NCBI GenBank assembly: GCA_020632995.1
Contig: JACKEN010000017.1
Coordinates: 1 to 64,000, forward strand
Direction of reading: 5' to 3'
Length of the DNA stretch: 64,000 nt
Origin: Deltaproteobacteria bacterium
GTDB lineage: Bacteria; Myxococcota; Kuafuiibacteriia; Kuafuiibacteriales; Kuafuiibacteriaceae
Part shown: piece after piece, positions 60,752-64,000 of the stretch
Layout of the letters: every line of letters begins with the position of its first letter
Numbering within the stretch: the first letter of the stretch is position 1
Position numbers and translations under genes: made by a program
Notes under the pieces: generated by a model
Seen by the model: the letters and a program-made list of their open reading frames with translations, nothing else
Told to the model about the DNA's origin: nothing
Databases searched by the model: none

Positions 60752-62050
60752 GTGCTGCAGTCCCCCGCCGCGATCCACGGTGAGTGGTTCTCGCGCCTCC
60801 GAACCTGGACCGTGGGCGGGGTCGTCCTCGCGATCCTCGCCTCGCAGGTCTTCTTGCCGGTGGAGCTCCCGCTCACCGAGCTGTTCGCGGTCGCCCTGTT
60901 GGTGCTGGTGTCGAACGTGCTCCTGATCGTGCGCCTCCGGCGCGGGCCGGTGGGGGACGGCGTCCTGTTCGGCCTGATGCTCCTCGACGTGGCGGCCCTC
61001 ACCGTGCTCCTCGCCCTCACCGGCGGGCCCTCCAACCCCTTCAGCACCCTCTACCTCGTCTACATCGCGTGGGGCGCGGTGGTGCTGCGGCCCCGGGCCA
61101 CGTGGGCCCTGGCGGTGACCGGGATGCTCGGCTTCGGCCTGCTCTTCTTCGTCTCGCGCTCCTTGGAGGGGGTGGCCCAGGTGCCCCACGCGGCCCACGC
61201 GGCCCACGCGGGGCCGCAGGACCACATGCTCCACCTCCGCGGGATGTGGGTGGCGTTCGGGGTGGCGGCGGTGTTCATCGTCTACTTCATCCAGCGGGTG
61301 AGCATCGCGCTGGCGCGGCGTGACCTCGAGCTGACGCGGGCCCGAGACGAGTTCACCAAGACCCAGCGTCTGGCCGCCCTCGCGACCCTCTCCGCCGGAG
61401 CGGCGCACGAGCTCGCGACCCCGCTGTCCACCATCGCGGTCGTCGCGAAGGAGCTCGAGCGCAGCCTCAGCGACGATCCCGCGCGCACCGCGGCGGCGGA
61501 GGACGCCCGGCTGGTGCGCGAGCAGGTGCAGCGTTGCCGAGCCATTCTGGATCACATGGCGGCCGAGGCGGGGGAGGCCGCGGGTGAGCGGCTCAGCACG
61601 GTGGACGCGGCGGCGGTGGTGGAGCGCGCGCTGAGCGGCCTGAAGCCCGACGTGCGGGCGCGGGTGGCGCTCGAGCAGGCGCCCCCGCCGTCGCCCACCC
61701 TGGCCGGCCAGGTGCCGCTGGAGGCCCTGGCGCGCAGCCTGCGCGGCCTGGTGGAGAACGCGGCCCACGCCGGCCCCGCCGACACACCGGTGACCCTGCG
61801 GGTGAAGGTGGAAGAGGAGTGCGTGTGCTTCGAGGTCCACGACGACGGGCCGGGGATGGACGACGAGACCCTGGCCCGGGTGGGCGAGCCCTTCTTCACC
61901 ACCAAGCCGCCGGGCATCGGCATGGGCCTCGGGGTGTTTCTCGCCCGCTCGGTGGCCGAGCAGCTGCGCGGGCGGCTAGACTTCCGCTCGACGCCGGGCG
62001 TCGGCACCACCGCGACGGTCCGGCTGCCCAGGGGAGGGGTGGCGGCATGA
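60752..62050 (+). CDS. RegB/PrrB-like redox sensor histidine kinase
   Basis: 432 residues from GTG. Six membrane spans lie in the first 190 residues, with the quinone-binding motif GGPSNPF at 91-97 (GGxxNPF in RegB). The H-box 'AGAAHELATPLSTIAV' holds His219, and Cys262 in 'QRCRAILDHM' matches the redox Cys of RegB. The ATPase has 'ENAAHAG', 'DDGPGMDDETLARVGEPFFTTK' and 'GMGLGVFLA'. A periplasmic loop at 146-161 is His-rich ('PHAAHAAHAGPQDHMLH'), unusual for the family. It senses quinone or redox state and phosphorylates the overlapping RegA-like regulator. Confidence 0.92.
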   Translation: MLQSPAAIHGEWFSRLRTWTVGGVVLAILASQVFLPVELPLTELFAVALLVLVSNVLLIVRLRRGPVGDGVLFGLMLLDVAALTVLLALTGGPSNPFSTLYLVYIAWGAVVLRPRATWALAVTGMLGFGLLFFVSRSLEGVAQVPHAAHAAHAGPQDHMLHLRGMWVAFGVAAVFIVYFIQRVSIALARRDLELTRARDEFTKTQRLAALATLSAGAAHELATPLSTIAVVAKELERSLSDDPARTAAAEDARLVREQVQRCRAILDHMAAEAGEAAGERLSTVDAAAVVERALSGLKPDVRARVALEQAPPPSPTLAGQVPLEALARSLRGLVENAAHAGPADTPVTLRVKVEEECVCFEVHDDGPGMDDETLARVGEPFFTTKPPGIGMGLGVFLARSVAEQLRGRLDFRSTPGVGTTATVRLPRGGVAA

Positions 62051-62607
62051 ACTCAGAGCAGCTCCACACCGAGCAAGAGACCTTGCTCCTGGTGGACGAC
62101 GACGAGGTGCTCCGGGAGCGCCTGGCGCGGGCGTTCCGGGAGCGGGGCTACGACGTCCGCACCGCGGGCGCGTACGAGGCGGCGATGGAGACCGCCACCG
62201 CGGATCCGCCCGAGCTGGCGGTGGTGGACCTGCGCATGCCGGGGCGCTCCGGGCTCGAGCTGGTGCGCGATCTCGTGGCGCTCGAGGCCGGGATCCGGGT
62301 GGTGGTGCTGACCGGCTACGGGAGCATCGCCACCGCGGTGGACGCGGTGCGCCTGGGGGCGGTGAACTACCTCCCCAAGCCGGCCGACGCCGACGACATC
62401 CTCGACGCCTTCGTGCGGGCGGGCGCGCCCCCGCTGGTTGGCCCGGTGAGCGCCCACGACGTGCCCTCGCTCGCGCGGGCGGAGTGGGAGCACATCAACC
62501 GGGTGCTGCAGGACTCCGGCGGGAACGTCTCGGAGGCGGCGCGCAGGCTGGGTCTCCACCGTCGATCTCTGCAACGGAAGCTGCAGAAGTACCCGCCTCG
62601 AACTTGA
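62047..62607 (+). CDS. RegA/PrrA/ActR-like response regulator
   Basis: 186 residues. Receiver with Asp61 in 'LAVVDLRMPGRSGLE' and 'VLTGYGSIATAV'; the RegA linker 'YLPKPADADDIL' is present. A Fis-type HTH, 'NVSEAARRLGLHRRSLQRKLQKYPP', lies at the C-terminus. Its ATG overlaps the kinase stop by 4 bp. It would control redox-related genes; the hydrogenase unit is an attractive but untested target. Confidence 0.95.
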   Translation: MNSEQLHTEQETLLLVDDDEVLRERLARAFRERGYDVRTAGAYEAAMETATADPPELAVVDLRMPGRSGLELVRDLVALEAGIRVVVLTGYGSIATAVDAVRLGAVNYLPKPADADDILDAFVRAGAPPLVGPVSAHDVPSLARAEWEHINRVLQDSGGNVSEAARRLGLHRRSLQRKLQKYPPRT

Positions 62608-62611
62608 ACGT

Positions 62612-63376
62612 CTACCCGAAGCGCCCGTGCCGCCCCGCGCCAGCGCTGAAGCGCTGGGCCCCTGGCACCGACTCGTCGGCGAGCACCCGGACCCCGCGCT
62701 CGAACTCGGCCCGCAAGGCCTCCGGCATGGGCTGATCGAACGCCTCGTAGGCGGAGGCGCGGTCGGCGCGCAGGCAGGCCTGCGGGAACTCTGCCAGCGA
62801 CGAGGCCAGGCGCTCGGCCTCGGCGCGGCTGGTGCCGCTCGGGACCACCCGGTTCACCAGGCCCATCTGCAGGGCCTCCTGCGCGTCCACCCCGCGGCCG
62901 GTGAGGATGAGGTCGAGGGCCCGCGACAGCCCCACCAGCCGGGGCAGGCGCACCGTCCCCCCGTCGATGAGGGGGACGCCGAAGCGCCGGCAGAACACCC
63001 CGAGGATCGCGTCCTCGGCCGCCACGCGGAGGTCGCACCACAGCGCGAGCTCCAGCCCGCCCGCTACCGCGTGGCCCTCGATCGCCGCGATGACCGGCTT
63101 GGACAGGAGCATGCGTGAGGGCCCCATCGGGCCGCGCCCCTCGGGCTCGAGGCGGTTGGGGCGGCCCTCCGCCACCGCCTTCAGATCGGCGCCCGCGCAG
63201 AAGCTGCCGTGCTCACCGACGAGGACGCCCACCTTGGCCGTTGGCTCGGCATCGAACGCCTCGAAGGCGTCGGCCAGGGCCTCCGCCGTCTCCCGATCGA
63301 CCGCGTTGCGCCGCTCTGGACGATCGAGGATCACGGTGTACACCGGCCCCTCTTGTTGCACACGGACCGCGCTCAC
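62612..63376 (-). CDS. Crotonase / enoyl-CoA hydratase-family protein
   Basis: 254 residues from GTG 63376. Oxyanion-hole 'GEHGSFCAGADLKAVAEG' and 'AAIEGHAVAGGLELALWCDLRVA' are intact. At the usual second catalytic-Glu region it reads 'GVFCRRFGVPLIDGGTVRLP', lacking the GQPE motif, so it belongs to the crotonase type whose hydratase activity is uncertain. It acts on an acyl-CoA thioester. Confidence 0.88.
   Translation of the reverse strand: MSAVRVQQEGPVYTVILDRPERRNAVDRETAEALADAFEAFDAEPTAKVGVLVGEHGSFCAGADLKAVAEGRPNRLEPEGRGPMGPSRMLLSKPVIAAIEGHAVAGGLELALWCDLRVAAEDAILGVFCRRFGVPLIDGGTVRLPRLVGLSRALDLILTGRGVDAQEALQMGLVNRVVPSGTSRAEAERLASSLAEFPQACLRADRASAYEAFDQPMPEALRAEFERGVRVLADESVPGAQRFSAGAGRHGRFG
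62770..62783. repeat. Iterated palindrome GCAGGC-AG-GCCTGC
   Basis: A perfect-arm copy inside the crotonase gene. Confidence 0.7.
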
Positions 63377-63482
63377 CCGCTCGACTCCATGCTCTTGCCT
63401 AGCACGGGCCTGGACCGAGTTGACACCGCCTCCGGCCGGACGGCAACGTGCATCAGGCGGCCTCCTCCGCCCACGAGCCCGC

Positions 63483-64000
63483 ATGTCGACCGACCTGGCC
63501 CCAGGTGAGCACACCAGCGCCATCCGCGTAGCGGACCTGCCGCTGTGCGCGCTCCTCCTGGACGCCGATGGCCAGATCCTGGCGTCGGAGGGGCGCCTCG
63601 GGTCGGTGGTCGCGCCCGCCGCGGTGGGTCAGCACCTCCAGGCGAGCCTCGCCCCGGACCTGGCCGCGGCGGTCGTCCGAAGTCTGCAGGTCGCCTTGCG
63701 CGAGGGACGCGAGGCCGCGTTCGAGCACTGGGTGGTGGGCGACGAGAGCTGGGTCAGCTGCCGGGTGCGCCCGGTGGAGGGCGACCCGGGTCGTGCGCTG
63801 TTCACCGCCTACGACATCACCCGGCTCAAGGAGGCGGAGCTGGACCTCGCGCGTCGGCTCTCGAGAAGCCGCACCCTGCTCGCCGCGCACCCCGACCGGC
63901 TCCTGATCCTCGATCGCGAGGGGCGCGTCCTGTCCGCCGAGGGGGGCGGGGTGCACCGCGCGGCAGACCACGCCCGACTCCTGGGCCAGCGCGTCGAGGA
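63483..64000 (+). CDS. PAS-domain signalling protein, 3' end cut by window
   Basis: An open frame from ATG 63483 (MSTDLAPGEHTSA) to the right edge, at least 172 residues. One PAS domain runs from about 17 to 115 ('ALLLDADGQILASEGRLGSVV', 'FEHWVVGDESWVSCRVRPVEGD', ending 'AYDITRLKEAE'). A second PAS begins near 135 ('LLILDREGRVLSAEGGG'). The C-terminal output domain, probably a histidine kinase or GGDEF, lies outside. Divergent from the crotonase. Confidence 0.83.
   Translation, partial: MSTDLAPGEHTSAIRVADLPLCALLLDADGQILASEGRLGSVVAPAAVGQHLQASLAPDLAAAVVRSLQVALREGREAAFEHWVVGDESWVSCRVRPVEGDPGRALFTAYDITRLKEAELDLARRLSRSRTLLAAHPDRLLILDREGRVLSAEGGGVHRAADHARLLGQRVE

Overview
This is about 64 kb of very G+C-rich DNA (mostly near 70 %), densely packed and with short gaps. 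It looks like a chromosome segment of a myxobacterium or close relative (Myxococcota, former Deltaproteobacteria). Supporting signs are many Cys-rich lipoproteins, a MYXO-CTERM-like C-terminus (59754-60704), a CFI-box protein paired with an outer-membrane barrel (10966-12782), a eukaryote-like Ser/Thr kinase, RtcR control of RNA repair, and MAM, ricin-B and HYDIN-type surface domains. Lineage is inferred from protein style only.

Layout. 1-2517: a truncated secreted MAM/CARDB protein, a hotdog thioesterase and a Roadblock-like protein. 2558-10910 (minus): a membrane-bound Hyb-type [NiFe] hydrogenase unit reading hupK-like, hypA, hypB, hybD, hybO, hybA, hybB, hybC, hypC; hypD, hypE and hypF are absent from the window. 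10966-14142: barrel plus CFI-box pair, tRNA-Asp with visible promoter and terminator, and a CDF cation transporter. 14192-22385 (minus): a large lipoprotein, then DUF2760, Hsp70 and Hsp70-DUF3731. 22508-28559 (plus): VanZ, lipoprotein prolyl oligopeptidase, tRNA-Val (minus), Ser/Thr kinase, papain-fold peptidase and lipoprotein MsrA. 28563-38425: a HEFSH metallopeptidase with NolX/HrpF-like repeats, three secreted proteins, RDD, Lon, a PEGA-like protein and a Wzz-type protein. 38447-41510: a class IV aminotransferase, then a LysR/FAD-monooxygenase pair around a palindromic operator. 41523-46971: an adaptor/RND/TolC efflux operon. 47117-52686: small mixed genes including GluQ and a PilZ protein. 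52792-57371: rtcR divergent from rtcB, a DEDDh exonuclease and rtcA, with a sigma-54 promoter. 57420-64000: a large lipoprotein, a MYXO-CTERM protein, a RegB/RegA-like redox pair, a crotonase and a truncated PAS protein.

Three things deserve most attention. (1) A structured repeat of about 67-69 bp occurs twice. One copy lies beside tRNA-Val; the other is inserted in frame inside an Hsp70 gene, where the neighbouring Hsp70 paralogue has no matching residues, and both copies keep a perfect hairpin through compensatory changes. (2) A 14-bp interrupted palindrome, GCARGC-NN-GCYTGC and near variants, occurs about 20 times in coding and non-coding DNA. (3) The rtcBA RNA-repair operon contains an embedded DEDDh 3'-5' exonuclease gene, overlapping both neighbours, behind a sigma-54 promoter that leaves almost no leader.
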